64,000 nucleotides of DNA from Saccharothrix sp. (GTDB taxonomy: Bacteria; Actinomycetota; Actinomycetes; Mycobacteriales; Pseudonocardiaceae), in assembly GCF_031180885.1 (NCBI RefSeq), contig NZ_JAPSLK010000036.1, positions 1 through 64,000 on the forward strand, written 5' to 3'. Positions 53,436-62,512 of the stretch are shown here, piece by piece. A program made the translations under genes and the position numbers. How positions within the stretch are numbered: the first letter of the stretch is position 1; each line of letters starts with the position of its first letter. The notes under the pieces were generated by a model. The model was not told the DNA's origin. It did not search any database and saw only the letters and a program-made list of their open reading frames with translations.

Positions 53436-56400
53436 CCGCGTCCCTCCACGATCGCGCCGATCACCGCGTCGGCGAGCCACCGGGCCCGCGCCGCGCCCCG
53501 CACCTCGTCCGCCGTCTCCACCGCCACCGCGAAGGCCACCGGCCCGCTCGCCGTGGACACCGAACCCACCAGCCACGCGATCTGGCGGGCGAACTCGCCG
53601 GGCGGCGGGTCGTCCCCGCCGTGCATGTCGTGCGTGCCGGTCTTGACCCGCAGGTCGTGACCGGGCCGCTCGGTCAGCCGGTCGGCCGTGCCGAACTCGA
53701 CCGTGCCCGCCAGTCCCACCATCAGCTCCCCCGCCTGTTCCGGTGTCAGGACCTGACGGACCTCCGGCACCACCTCGGTGCGCGGCCGGCCGAGCGGCTG
53801 GGTCGTGGCGTCCACCAGGCGCGGCTGGACGAGCCGGCCGCCGTGGGCGATGCCGCCCAGCACGGCGGCCAGGTGCAACGGGGTGCCCTCGACGGCCCCG
53901 CCGCCCAGGACGCTGTTGGCCAGCTCCGCGCCCGACGACTCGGCCGGCACCCGCGAGGCCACGCCCAACTCCGTGCCGGCCACCCACGCCGGGAGGTCGG
54001 GGTCCGGCGCGGCGGTGAAGCCGAAGTCCTCGGCGGTGTCCCGGATCAGCTCCCACGGCATGTCCATCGCCAGCCGCACGAACGCGGTGTTGCAGGACAC
54101 GGCCAGCGCGTCGGCCACCGTGATCACCCCGGACTCGCCGCGCTCGCACGTGCCGCGCGGCGAGTTCTTCACCGGCTCGGCACGCCCGCGGACCGGGAGT
54201 TCGGCGGGGGCCCGGACCCGGTCGGTGATGTGCTTGCCCGGCTGGCGCAGGTAGGCCGCCGCCACGACGACCTTGAACGTCGAGCCCAGCCCGTAGTCGC
54301 GCAACACCCGGTTGTTCGTCCGGTCCGGCAGCGCCACGTCGTCACGGCCGTCGACGTAGCGCCGCCGGTCGTCCTCGGACTCCTCGGACTCCGGGTCGCG
54401 ACCGGACCCGATCACCCACTGCCAGCAGGTGTTGTCGACCTCGTCGTCCGGGCGGCACTCGGCCGCGCGGCCCTCGTCGATGCGGTCCCCGTCGAGGACG
54501 CCGGGCGGGTGTCGCCGTTCGAACTCCGCGCGCTGGGCGGGGTCGGGTTTCGGGGCCTCGGTCTCGGGTTCGGCGAAGTGGCCCGGCGCGGTCGCGGCGG
54601 CGAGGACGCGCCCGGTGGCCGGGTCGAGGACCACGATCCCGCCCGCGAGCGGCCCGCTCCCGCCGCCTTCGGTGCGCAACGCGGCGGTCGCCGCGCGCTG
54701 GAGTTCCGGGTCGACGGTCAGTTCCACGACACCGGGTTCGGCCTCGCCGGCGGGCAGCAACGGGTTGCTCAGACCGCTGCCGCCCGAGACCAGTTCACCC
54801 AGCGCGCCGTCCACCGCGCCGGACCCGGCGTCGTTCTGGACCAGCCCGTGGAGGTCTTCCAGCGAGATCACCGGGTCCTCCACGATCTTGTCCCACCGGC
54901 CCTCCGCGCGGTTGCGCTTGTACTGCGGAACGCCACCGACGCTCAGGACGACCGTGTTGCGGCGCATCGCGATCCGGTCGGTGGAGCACTCATCCGGGTT
55001 CGCGCGCGGCTGTTCGGCCCGGCAGTACGGGCGGTCGGTCGGGTAGCCGCGGTAGGGCCAGGCGGTGATCACCGTGCCGCCCGCCAGGCACAGCACCACC
55101 ACCAGCACGACCGGCGCGGACAGCACGCGTGCCTTGGGAGCCGGCGGGGCCGGTCGGGTCCGGCGCGAGGTGTGGGTGTCCGCAGGGCGGTAGCTCCACC
55201 ACAGCGCCAGCACCACGGCCGCGCCCAACGCCACCGTCGACTGCCCGCCGCGCGACAGGAACGGCACGGTGAAACCGGAGTGCGGCACCCACCCGATCGT
55301 GGCCAGGAAGACGTACCCGAACTGCGCCACCAGCAGCGTGGCCACCCCGATCGCGAACAGCCGCGCCGCGGTCGGCCCGCGCGCCCCGGACCGCCGTTCG
55401 GCGTCGCGCGCCACCAGGGTCAGCGCGGTCGCCAGCAGCGCCAGCAGCACGCCCAGCAGCAGCACCACGACCCCGCCGAGCTTGGCCCAGATCACCGCGA
55501 TCACCAGGTCGCTCTCCCCCAGCGGCACCTGACCGGACGCCGTGTCGGCCAGACCCCGGCCCCACAGCCCGCCGTCGGCGATCGCGGCCATGCCCTGCGC
55601 GATCTGCGAACGCCGGTTGGCCGCGCCGCCGTCCACCGCGAGCCGACACACCGCCGCACCTTCGGGCGCGTCCTCCAGGACCGTGCCCACGGGCGGCTCG
55701 ACGCACGTGGGCGTCCACCCGTACTCCCACGGCCGCACCATGCCCTCGACCCGGTCGGTGGCCTTGTCCACGACGGTCAGCGCGAAGACCCCGACCAGCA
55801 CCGTGCCCGCGAGGGCGACCAGGTACCAGCGGGTGTGCACGGCCAGTTCCGCCCACCGCCGCCACCGGCTGCCGCTGTGCCGCAACGAGGAGCGACGGAC
55901 GCCGTCGGCGACCAGGAACAGCATGAGGACCAAGGTCACCGCGAACAGGCCGATCAACGGTCCGAGGTCACTGCGGAACACGCTGCCCGCGCACACCGCC
56001 GCGAACAGGGCGATCGGGAACAGCAGGTGCTCTTGGCTGCGCAAATGCTGCTCGGGCCGCCCGAACCGGTGCGCGAACCCGGCCAGCACGACCGCGAGCA
56101 GCCCGAGGTAGACGACCTTGCCGTACTCCGAGGCGGCGATCCCCGCGAACACCAGGCGGTCCGGCCGGTCGAACCAGGCCACGAAGAACACCCCGAACAC
56201 CAGCACGACCGAGCCCCACCACCGCAGCCGCGAGGGCATGGCCGAGATCCACCCGGTCGTGGTCTTGAGAGCATTGGTGGTCGCGCGCCGCGCACCAGAC
56301 AGCCTTGTGACACCGACCGCCAGAGGCACGGCCAGCAGCACGAGCAGCAGCACCAGGGGTAACAGCACCGCGCTGCGCGCTGCGGTGAAGGCGTCGCCCC

Positions 56401-56875
56401 CGAGTGCCGTGCCGAACTCCGCGTCCGGGTCGCGCAGGACGACCAGCCGGACCGCCAGCAGCAGCCCGAACTCCAACAGCAGCCCGCCGGTCAGCACCGC
56501 GGCCAACGCGGCCGGCGCCACGTGGTGATCCCCTCGACGGGCGTGCGCCCGCCGCAGCAACTGCACCGCGCACACCACCAGCAGTGCGAGCGGGAGGCCC
56601 ACGGCCGTGCTGTAGGGGAGGTTCTTGGTGTCCGAGCCGACCCAGAAACCCGCCCACACCAGGAACAACGGCCACACCAGGACCAGCCCCGGCCCGGTCG
56701 CCCACCGCCGCCACCACACCGCGGTCGGGTCCATCGATCCCACCGCCGAGACCCGCAGCCGTGCCGACCCGCGCAGGAACCCGATCGCGCCCACCACGCC
56801 GAGCACGAGCCCGGTCAGCACGAGCAGCCGGCTGATCCCGCCCGTGCCGAACACAGCGGACAAGGCACCACCCAT
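53432..56875 (-). CDS. SEDS (RodA/FtsW) polymerase fused to class B PBP transpeptidase, 1147 aa
   Basis: ATG 56875 follows GGAGGA. Residues 1-about 590 form the SEDS part: many membrane helices, ADGGLWGRGLAD, GESDLVIAVIWAKLGG with the presumed catalytic Asp456, and GFTVPFLSRGGQS. A further helix (APVVLVVVLCLAGGTVITAW) leads to an extracytoplasmic penicillin-binding domain: SxxK in LGSTFKVVVAAA (Ser865, Lys868), SxN in VSCNTAF (Ser927-Asn929), KTGT at 1078. One chain would thus polymerise glycan strands and crosslink them. In known bacteria these are two separate proteins working as a pair. It heads the eight-gene operon. Confidence 0.93.
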   Translation of the reverse strand: MGGALSAVFGTGGISRLLVLTGLVLGVVGAIGFLRGSARLRVSAVGSMDPTAVWWRRWATGPGLVLVWPLFLVWAGFWVGSDTKNLPYSTAVGLPLALLVVCAVQLLRRAHARRGDHHVAPAALAAVLTGGLLLEFGLLLAVRLVVLRDPDAEFGTALGGDAFTAARSAVLLPLVLLLVLLAVPLAVGVTRLSGARRATTNALKTTTGWISAMPSRLRWWGSVVLVFGVFFVAWFDRPDRLVFAGIAASEYGKVVYLGLLAVVLAGFAHRFGRPEQHLRSQEHLLFPIALFAAVCAGSVFRSDLGPLIGLFAVTLVLMLFLVADGVRRSSLRHSGSRWRRWAELAVHTRWYLVALAGTVLVGVFALTVVDKATDRVEGMVRPWEYGWTPTCVEPPVGTVLEDAPEGAAVCRLAVDGGAANRRSQIAQGMAAIADGGLWGRGLADTASGQVPLGESDLVIAVIWAKLGGVVVLLLGVLLALLATALTLVARDAERRSGARGPTAARLFAIGVATLLVAQFGYVFLATIGWVPHSGFTVPFLSRGGQSTVALGAAVVLALWWSYRPADTHTSRRTRPAPPAPKARVLSAPVVLVVVLCLAGGTVITAWPYRGYPTDRPYCRAEQPRANPDECSTDRIAMRRNTVVLSVGGVPQYKRNRAEGRWDKIVEDPVISLEDLHGLVQNDAGSGAVDGALGELVSGGSGLSNPLLPAGEAEPGVVELTVDPELQRAATAALRTEGGGSGPLAGGIVVLDPATGRVLAAATAPGHFAEPETEAPKPDPAQRAEFERRHPPGVLDGDRIDEGRAAECRPDDEVDNTCWQWVIGSGRDPESEESEDDRRRYVDGRDDVALPDRTNNRVLRDYGLGSTFKVVVAAAYLRQPGKHITDRVRAPAELPVRGRAEPVKNSPRGTCERGESGVITVADALAVSCNTAFVRLAMDMPWELIRDTAEDFGFTAAPDPDLPAWVAGTELGVASRVPAESSGAELANSVLGGGAVEGTPLHLAAVLGGIAHGGRLVQPRLVDATTQPLGRPRTEVVPEVRQVLTPEQAGELMVGLAGTVEFGTADRLTERPGHDLRVKTGTHDMHGGDDPPPGEFARQIAWLVGSVSTASGPVAFAVAVETADEVRGAARARWLADAVIGAIVEGRG

Positions 56876-57180
56876 GAAAAGGATTCCTCCGCGGCGGTCG
56901 TGCGAACGCTGGAAAACCCCCGCGCCGTCGAATTCGGCGGCCGGTGATCACCCACCCTGTCGTTCGCGCGCGGCCCCACGTTACCGGACCCGCCGACCCA
57001 TTCTCGACGGCCCGCGGCCAGCGAAAACCGTTGGGGCAACGGCAATCCACATTAATGCGGACAGGGTTGCTCGCATACCTGGTACCGCGCGCGGAGGAAT
57101 ATCGCCGACCAATCCTTTTCGAAAGGGGGTTGGCAAGCGGCCACCGAGACCGGATCATTCGTGTGTCCGGGGGAGGACGC
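56876..57180. promoter_or_regulatory. Divergent promoter region of the SEDS-PBP operon
   Basis: 305 bases without a gene between divergent starts at 56875 and 57181. An AT-rich CATTAAT stands near 57049-57055 and a palindrome CCTTTTCGAAAGG at 57113-57125. Both could serve regulation; neither can be tied to a factor by eye. Confidence 0.4.
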
Positions 57181-58260
57181 ATGGTCGTCTTCGCGTGCGC
57201 ACGCTGCGATGCGGTGCTCACCGTTCCGGTGTCGCGGGTCGCGCTGCCCGCGCACACCCACCAGCACTACGGGCACGAGCTGATGCCCTTGCTCGTCGAG
57301 CCGGGGACCTATGCGGTGAACCCGGAGCACTTCGGTGCGCCGTGGCGGCGGTGGGCGGAGTTCAGCGAAGAGGAGACAGGGGCGCGCGGAGTGTTCGCGC
57401 CGGAGTTCTCCTTGCCCTGCGGTACACCCGGGGCCGTCGCCGTCGCGCCGGGCGACACCCGTGGGACCGTGCTGATCCCCGAGCGGTCCGAGGGATATTG
57501 CCTGGGGTTGAGCGGAGGTGACGGTCCGAACGTGGCATGCGCGCGCTGCGGGCAGGAGGTGGCCACGCGCATCGACGACTGCGGGTACTGGCAGGCCGTG
57601 TGGCTGGTCCCGGACGCGGTGCGCCGGCTCGACGTCGACGTGCCCGAGCCGCCGGTGGCGAGCTGGGAGGAGTTGGCGCGGGAACGGCGGAGCACCCCGC
57701 CGGTCGACCCGGCCGGGCACTGGGACGCGCGGTGGCAGGCGGCGGTCGGGATGGCCCTGGCCCACCTGGTGGTGGCCGCGGACGGGCGGCCGGTGGCCCT
57801 TCCCGGCGGCCTGGTCACGGCCGTCTTCCGCCCCGCGCTCGACGTGTTGCTCCCGCAAGGACCACCGGAGCGGGAGGTGGCCCTGGTCGGGCCGGGTCTG
57901 TCCGGGGTCGGCAGGTCCGGGGCCGGCCTGTCCGGGGTGGGCGAGCCCGACATCGCCCTGGTCCCGCGGCACCCGCAGACGGGCGAGCCGTGGCAGCCCG
58001 CCGGCGGGTCGGCCGTCGTGCCGCTGGAGGCGGACGTGTGGATGCACCTGGCGTTCCACCAGACGCACCCGCTGCCGCCCGCGACCGGCGGGGTGCCCCT
58101 CGACGTCCTGCGCGACGACCCGCTACCGCCGCACACCAACCACCTGTTCTGGGCCGACGCGCGCGTCTTCCGGCACACCCTGGCGAGACTCCCCGCCGTC
58201 CGCCGGCCTTGGCTGCGGAAGATCTACGACTCCGCGCCCAGGGGCGGGTGGCTGCGGTAG
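57181..58260 (+). CDS. Conserved zinc-binding hypothetical protein, 359 aa
   Basis: ATG 57181 follows GGGAGG at 5 bases; the open frame upstream is unlike protein. A CARC knuckle at the N-terminus (VVFACARCDAVLTVPVSRVALP) and a second one (NVACARCGQEVATRIDD) give a four-Cys zinc site. Further conserved pieces are GTYAVNPEHFG, LIPERSEGYCLGL and VPLEADVWMHLAFHQ. I recognise it as a widespread Streptomyces-type protein of unknown function. It is divergent from the SEDS-PBP operon and may share its control. Confidence 0.75.
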   Translation: MVVFACARCDAVLTVPVSRVALPAHTHQHYGHELMPLLVEPGTYAVNPEHFGAPWRRWAEFSEEETGARGVFAPEFSLPCGTPGAVAVAPGDTRGTVLIPERSEGYCLGLSGGDGPNVACARCGQEVATRIDDCGYWQAVWLVPDAVRRLDVDVPEPPVASWEELARERRSTPPVDPAGHWDARWQAAVGMALAHLVVAADGRPVALPGGLVTAVFRPALDVLLPQGPPEREVALVGPGLSGVGRSGAGLSGVGEPDIALVPRHPQTGEPWQPAGGSAVVPLEADVWMHLAFHQTHPLPPATGGVPLDVLRDDPLPPHTNHLFWADARVFRHTLARLPAVRRPWLRKIYDSAPRGGWLR

Positions 58261-58296
58261 TTCCCGCGCGCCCGGCCGCTACCCGAGGCCGGCCCG

Positions 58297-60282
58297 CTAC
58301 ACGATGCCGGCGGCGATCAGCTGCTGCCAGATCTCGCCCTGGTCGACCACCGCCACCCCCAGCTTCTCCGCCTTGGTCAGCTTGCTCGCGCCCACGTCCG
58401 CCCCCGTGATCAGCAGGTCCGTGTTCGCCGACACCGAGGACGCGGCAGTCGCCCCCGCCTTCTCGCACAGCCGTTGGAACGTCGGCCGCGGCACCTTCTC
58501 GCCCGAGCGCGGGTCGTTGATCGCGCCCGTGATCACCACCGTCTTGCCCGCCAGCGGCGCGTCGGAGGCGACCACCGGCGGGAGGTCCTCGTCGCGCACG
58601 TCGAGCGAAACCCCGTACTGCCGCAGGCGCTCCAGCTCCGGACGCAAGCGGGTCAGGTGCTCGTGCAGGGATGCGGCGACCTTCGGGCCGATGTCCTCCA
58701 CGGCCACCAGCCGCTCCTCGGGCGCGTCCGCCACCTCCTCCAGCGACCCGAATCCCGCCCGGCACAGGCGGGTGGCCGTACCTTCGGACGCCATCGGGAT
58801 GGCCAGGCCGATCAGCGCCCGCCGCAGCCCCACTCCCCGGCTGGCGTCGATCGACTCGATCATGCGCGCCGCCGACACCTCGCCGATGCGGTCGAACTCC
58901 AGCAACTGCTCCTGGGTCAGGCGGTAGAAGTCCGACGGGTGCTCCAGCAGGCCGGCCTCGGCCAGCCGTTCGATCCACTTCGGACCGACGGCCTCGATGT
59001 CCGCCGCCGCCCGCGACGCCCAGTGCACCAGCCGCCGCACGGTCTGCGCCGGACAGGCCACGTTGGTGCAGAACAACTCCCGGCTGTTGCCCTGCTCGAC
59101 GACGGCCTGACCGCAGGACGGGCACGCGACCGGCGGCACGATCTCCCGCTCCGCCCCCGTGCGCGCCGACTCGTCCAAGACACCCGCGACGAACGGGATC
59201 ACGTCACCGGCGCGGCGCACCAGCACCGTGTCCCCGATCCGGATGCCCCGCGCCCGGATCACCTCCTGGTTGGCCAGCGTGGCGCGGGTGACCGTGGTGC
59301 CGCCGACGAACACCGGCTCCAGCACCGCGACCGGCGCGATCTTGCCGGTCTTGCCGACGTCCCACACCACGTCGGCCAGCACCGTGGTCTTCTCCTCGGC
59401 GGCGAACTTGTAGGCCAGCGCGCCGCGCGGTGAACTCGACCGGGTCCCGGCGGCGGCGTAGGCGTCCCGGTCGGCCAGCCGCAGCACGGCACCGTCGAGG
59501 TCGTAGTCCAGGTCGTTGCGCTGCGCCTCGATCTCCGCGATGACCGCCTGCGCGGCCTCGGCGTCTGTGCAGTGCCGCATGTCGGCGACCGCGAACCCGA
59601 GTGTCCGCAGACCCTGTTCGAGGTCGGCGGCGGCGGTGCCCGCGTCCAGGTCGAAGGAGAAGAACTGGAGGCGGCGCTCGGCGACCGTGGCCGGGTCCTT
59701 GGCGCGCAGCGTGCCGGCGGCGGCGTTGCGCGGGTTGATCAGCGGTTTGTCCGGGTGGGCGGTGTTGTAGGCGGCGAAGGTGGAGCGCAGCATGACCGCC
59801 TCGCCGCGCACCTCGACCCGGCCAGGCGCGTCGACCCGGTCGGGGACGCCGTCGACCAGCGCCTTGACCAGCACCGTCACGTCGTCACCGGTCGTGCCGT
59901 CACCCCGGGTGACCGCGCGCGCGAGCCGCCCGTCCTCGTAGACCACGGCCAGCGACAGCCCGTCCAGCTTGGGCATCACCACGACCGGCTGGCCCGGGAA
60001 CCGGTCGAAGAAGGCGGCGACCTGCTCGGGCCTGGTCGCCTTCTCCAACGACAGCATGGGCCGCGAGTGCCGGACCGGGGCGTGCAGCACCGCCGGCGCG
60101 CCGACCTGGTCCAACGGGTTGGGGTCGGGGGCGAGGTCGGGGTGCGCCTCGATCAGCCCCCGCAACTCGTCCTCGATCGCGTCGTACTCGGCGTCCGCCA
60201 CCTTGGGCGAACCCCGGTAGTACGCGTCCCGCAGCACCACGACCTGGTCAGCGAGTTCCTGAATGCGCTCCCGAACGTCCAC
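58297..60282 (-). CDS. ligA: NAD-dependent DNA ligase (LigA family, probable paralogue)
   Basis: The frame opens at TTG 60312; GTG 60282 (DVRERIQELADQVV) matches the usual N-terminus. The adenylation Lys105 lies in MPKLDGLSLAVVY. Nucleotidyltransferase blocks TRGDGTTGDDVT, RGEAVML, NPRNAAAGTLR and DLDGAVLRL follow. Next come the OB fold, a four-Cys zinc site (CPSCGQ and CTNVACPAQ), helix-hairpin-helix repeats and a C-terminal BRCT domain (GKTVVITGAIND). All parts are present. Motif I is KLDG in place of the commoner KIDG, and the surroundings are not the usual ones of ligA, so I suspect a second, divergent ligase gene. Confidence 0.88.
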   Translation of the reverse strand: MDVRERIQELADQVVVLRDAYYRGSPKVADAEYDAIEDELRGLIEAHPDLAPDPNPLDQVGAPAVLHAPVRHSRPMLSLEKATRPEQVAAFFDRFPGQPVVVMPKLDGLSLAVVYEDGRLARAVTRGDGTTGDDVTVLVKALVDGVPDRVDAPGRVEVRGEAVMLRSTFAAYNTAHPDKPLINPRNAAAGTLRAKDPATVAERRLQFFSFDLDAGTAAADLEQGLRTLGFAVADMRHCTDAEAAQAVIAEIEAQRNDLDYDLDGAVLRLADRDAYAAAGTRSSSPRGALAYKFAAEEKTTVLADVVWDVGKTGKIAPVAVLEPVFVGGTTVTRATLANQEVIRARGIRIGDTVLVRRAGDVIPFVAGVLDESARTGAEREIVPPVACPSCGQAVVEQGNSRELFCTNVACPAQTVRRLVHWASRAAADIEAVGPKWIERLAEAGLLEHPSDFYRLTQEQLLEFDRIGEVSAARMIESIDASRGVGLRRALIGLAIPMASEGTATRLCRAGFGSLEEVADAPEERLVAVEDIGPKVAASLHEHLTRLRPELERLRQYGVSLDVRDEDLPPVVASDAPLAGKTVVITGAINDPRSGEKVPRPTFQRLCEKAGATAASSVSANTDLLITGADVGASKLTKAEKLGVAVVDQGEIWQQLIAAGIV

Positions 60283-60357
60283 GTGGAAGACGCTACCGGT
60301 GACCACCGACAAAAACCGGCCGCACCGCGCCGACGGCGTCGCGTGTGGACAGCGGGC

Positions 60358-61386
60358 TCACGCCCGGACGCGCTCGGACTCCCGGACCGGCCCCGGCGGG
60401 GTGCCGTCGCCGAACGGCCGGCCGCCGAGCGCCTCGCGGCCGTGCGGGGTCGTCCAGCCGGACAGGTCGGGGCCCTTGGGGACGACCTGGTTCGGGTTGA
60501 TGTCCTTGTGCACCACGTAGTAGTGCTGCTTGATCTGCGCGAAGTCGATCGTGTCGCCGAAGCCCGGCGTCTGGAACAGGTCGCGCGCGTACCCCCACAG
60601 GTTCGGCATCTCGACCAGCTTGTTCCGGTTGCACTTGAAGTGCCCGTGGTAGACCGGGTCGAAGCGCACGAGCGTGGTGAACAGCCGCACGTCGGCTTCG
60701 GTGATCGTGTCGCCGACCAGGTAGCGCCGGGTCGACAGGCGCTCCTCCAGCCAGTCCAGCGCGGTCCACAGGCGGTCGTAGGCCTCGTCGTAGGCCTCCT
60801 GGCTGCCCGCGAAGCCGCACCGGTAGACACCGTTGTTGACCTCGGTGAACACCCGCCGGTTGACCTCGTCGATCTCCTCGCGGTGGGCCTCCGGAAGCAG
60901 GTCCGGCGCGCCTTCGCGGTGGAACTCGCGCCACTCGGTGGACAGGTCCAGGGTGATCTGGGCGAAGTCGTTGGTCACCACCGCGCCGGTCGTGGTGTCC
61001 ACGATCGCGGGCACGGTGATGCCGCGCGGGTACTCCGGGTCGCGCTTGAAGTAGGCCTCCTGGAGGCGTTCGATGCCCAGCACCGGGTCCCGGCCGCCGG
61101 GGTCGAGGTCGAAGGTCCACGAGCGCGCGTCGTGCGTCGGGCCGGGCAGGCCGAGCGAGATCGCGTCCTCCAGCCCGAGCAGCCGGCGCACGATGATCGA
61201 CCGGTTGGCCCACGGGCACGCCCGTGCCGCGATCAGCCGGTACCGCCCGGGGGTCACCGGGAACCCGTCACGGCCGTCGGCGGTGATCCGGGTGGTGATG
61301 TAGTTGGTGTCCCGGGTGAAGGCCTTGCCCTTGACCGAGTAGGTGCCGCCGGTGGCGTGCTCCGGGTGGTCGTTCGTCGCGCTCAC
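60358..61386 (-). CDS. Glutathionyl-hydroquinone reductase-like GST (Xi class), 342 aa
   Basis: The protein has the YqjG/ECM4 motif ACPWANRS with catalytic Cys57, then VPAIVDTTTGAVVTNDFAQI of the thioredoxin-like domain. The helical domain has RRYLVGDTITEADVRLFTTLVRFD and the closing YYVVHKDINPN. Members reduce glutathionyl-hydroquinones; in actinomycetes a mycothiol-derived substrate is likely. It is cytoplasmic, single-gene, and adjacent to the ligase gene on the same strand. Confidence 0.88.
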   Translation of the reverse strand: MSATNDHPEHATGGTYSVKGKAFTRDTNYITTRITADGRDGFPVTPGRYRLIAARACPWANRSIIVRRLLGLEDAISLGLPGPTHDARSWTFDLDPGGRDPVLGIERLQEAYFKRDPEYPRGITVPAIVDTTTGAVVTNDFAQITLDLSTEWREFHREGAPDLLPEAHREEIDEVNRRVFTEVNNGVYRCGFAGSQEAYDEAYDRLWTALDWLEERLSTRRYLVGDTITEADVRLFTTLVRFDPVYHGHFKCNRNKLVEMPNLWGYARDLFQTPGFGDTIDFAQIKQHYYVVHKDINPNQVVPKGPDLSGWTTPHGREALGGRPFGDGTPPGPVRESERVRA

Positions 61387-61396
61387 GAAACCGAGC

Positions 61397-61810
61397 CTAC
61401 GCGGTTCCGCTCGGCTCGACCCAGCGGCGCAGGGCGTCGACCGTGGTCTCCGGCGAGGTGTTGAAGCAGAACCGGATGCCGGGCGAGACCTCGGTCAGCA
61501 CGTTCACCAGCCGTTCGAACAGCAGCGTGTGCTCGGCCGCCATCCGCACACCCGCACCGATCATCGCCACCCGGAACAACCGACCCGCAACCCGCTCGCG
61601 CACCACCACATCAGCCTCGTCCGGCACCGCCGGCACCTGACACGACACGAAGTCGAACCCGGCCGCCCGCAAGACCGCCTCCCCCGCCTCGATCCGCGCC
61701 GTCAGCGTCGCCTCGTCCAATCCGGGGTAGCGGCTGTAGTCAACGGCGCTCGGGTGCAGCCCGACCGACAGGACCGTGTTCTCGTTGATCACCACACCTC
61801 CATTGAACAC
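61397..61810 (-). CDS. Conserved hypothetical protein, 137 aa
   Basis: Opens with VVINENTVLSVGLHPSAVDYS, then DVVVRERVAGRLFRVAMIGAGVR, then EHTLLFERLVNVL and IRFCFNTSPETTVDAL. I recognise these phrases from unannotated actinomycete proteins. A small alpha/beta protein, cytoplasmic. Function unknown. It lies 10 bases downstream of the GST start on the same strand. Confidence 0.7.
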   Translation of the reverse strand: MFNGGVVINENTVLSVGLHPSAVDYSRYPGLDEATLTARIEAGEAVLRAAGFDFVSCQVPAVPDEADVVVRERVAGRLFRVAMIGAGVRMAAEHTLLFERLVNVLTEVSPGIRFCFNTSPETTVDALRRWVEPSGTA

Positions 61811-62172
61811 CGCAATTCCGTTTGCCGTGGCCCGCGGGCTTCACCGACGATCACCGCCATGCCCGAACACACCTACCGAGTGCTCACCCCCGACCGCCCC
61901 ATACTCCCGCCGTCACCGAAATTGTCGGTACCCCATGGGACAATGGAACCGGGGCCGGAGGCCACAGCCTCACCGCGCCGCCCGCACACCCCACCGCACC
62001 GCTCGCCCACTCCACCGCGCCGTTCGCCCACTCCACCGCACGGCTCGCACCCACTCCATCGCGCCGCTAGCGCGATCGGCCCTGCCGAGCGGGCAGTCCG
62101 CCCGAGCGGACACAACCTCAACCTGGGCTTCTTGCTCGTGTCATCCCCGTATGGCCCGCCCGAAGGGCTAGC

Positions 62173-62247
62173 ACAGATTTCCCGGGTGCAGCCAAAAAGT
62201 TTTGCGAGGAACGAGTAAAAGCTTTTAGCCGCACCCGGGAAATCTGT
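62173..62247. repeat. Inner perfect inverted repeat, 17-bp arms
   Basis: ACAGATTTCCCGGGTGC (62173-62189) and its exact inverse (62231-62247) flank a 41-base AT-richer loop containing GTTTTGCGAGGAAC. Confidence 0.8.
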
Positions 62248-62262
62248 GGTCGGCTTTGCCGG

Positions 62263-62306
62263 GTCATGCGGTGGTCATGCGGAGGTCATGCGGTGGTCAT
62301 GCGGGG
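62263..62306. repeat. Four 11-bp tandem repeats
   Basis: Four head-to-tail units of GTCATGCGGNG (N = T, A, T, G). The 11-bp period places each unit on the same face of the helix, as for a cooperatively bound protein. The last copy is part of the outer repeat's right arm. Confidence 0.75.
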
Positions 62307-62371
62307 ATGACACAAGCAAGAAGCCCCCGCAGTTGCGGTTGTGTCATCCTTGGCGGCTCGCCCGCCGGCGA

Positions 62372-62512
62372 GGCGCTTTTGATCTTTGAACGAGACGCTC
62401 CCCGCTCAAATCCACGCTTCGCGGGTCTAAACAGGACGCGCTCACCACCACTCGAGGATGAACGCACTTCGCGCTCTAAAAACGCGCTACGCGCTCAAGA
62501 TCAAAAGCCGCC
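62372..62512. repeat. Third inverted repeat
   Basis: GGCGCTTTTGATCTTTGA (62372-62389) and TCAAGATCAAAAGCCGCC (62495-62512) pair with few mismatches. Between them lie short TTCGCG-rich inverted pieces. It is a second hairpin unit next to the first. Confidence 0.6.

Larger units (their letters stand above)
62109..62345. repeat. Outer long inverted repeat, about 45-bp arms
   Basis: Left arm 62109-62153 and right arm 62298-62345 are near-perfect inverses, sharing GGGCTTCTTGCT and GTGTCATCCCCG with only a few mismatches and one short insertion. The interval holds an inner inverted repeat and four tandem repeats. It could fold into a large cruciform or RNA hairpin, or be the ends of a small non-autonomous element. 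Confidence 0.7.

Noticed and set aside
49380..53660. Rightward 1426-codon open frame
   Set aside because: Antisense to the GTPase, small protein and kinase-like genes; low-complexity Arg/Gly/Val composition, no start signal.
62263..62306. Possible CRISPR array
   Set aside because: The 11-bp units are head to tail without spacers.
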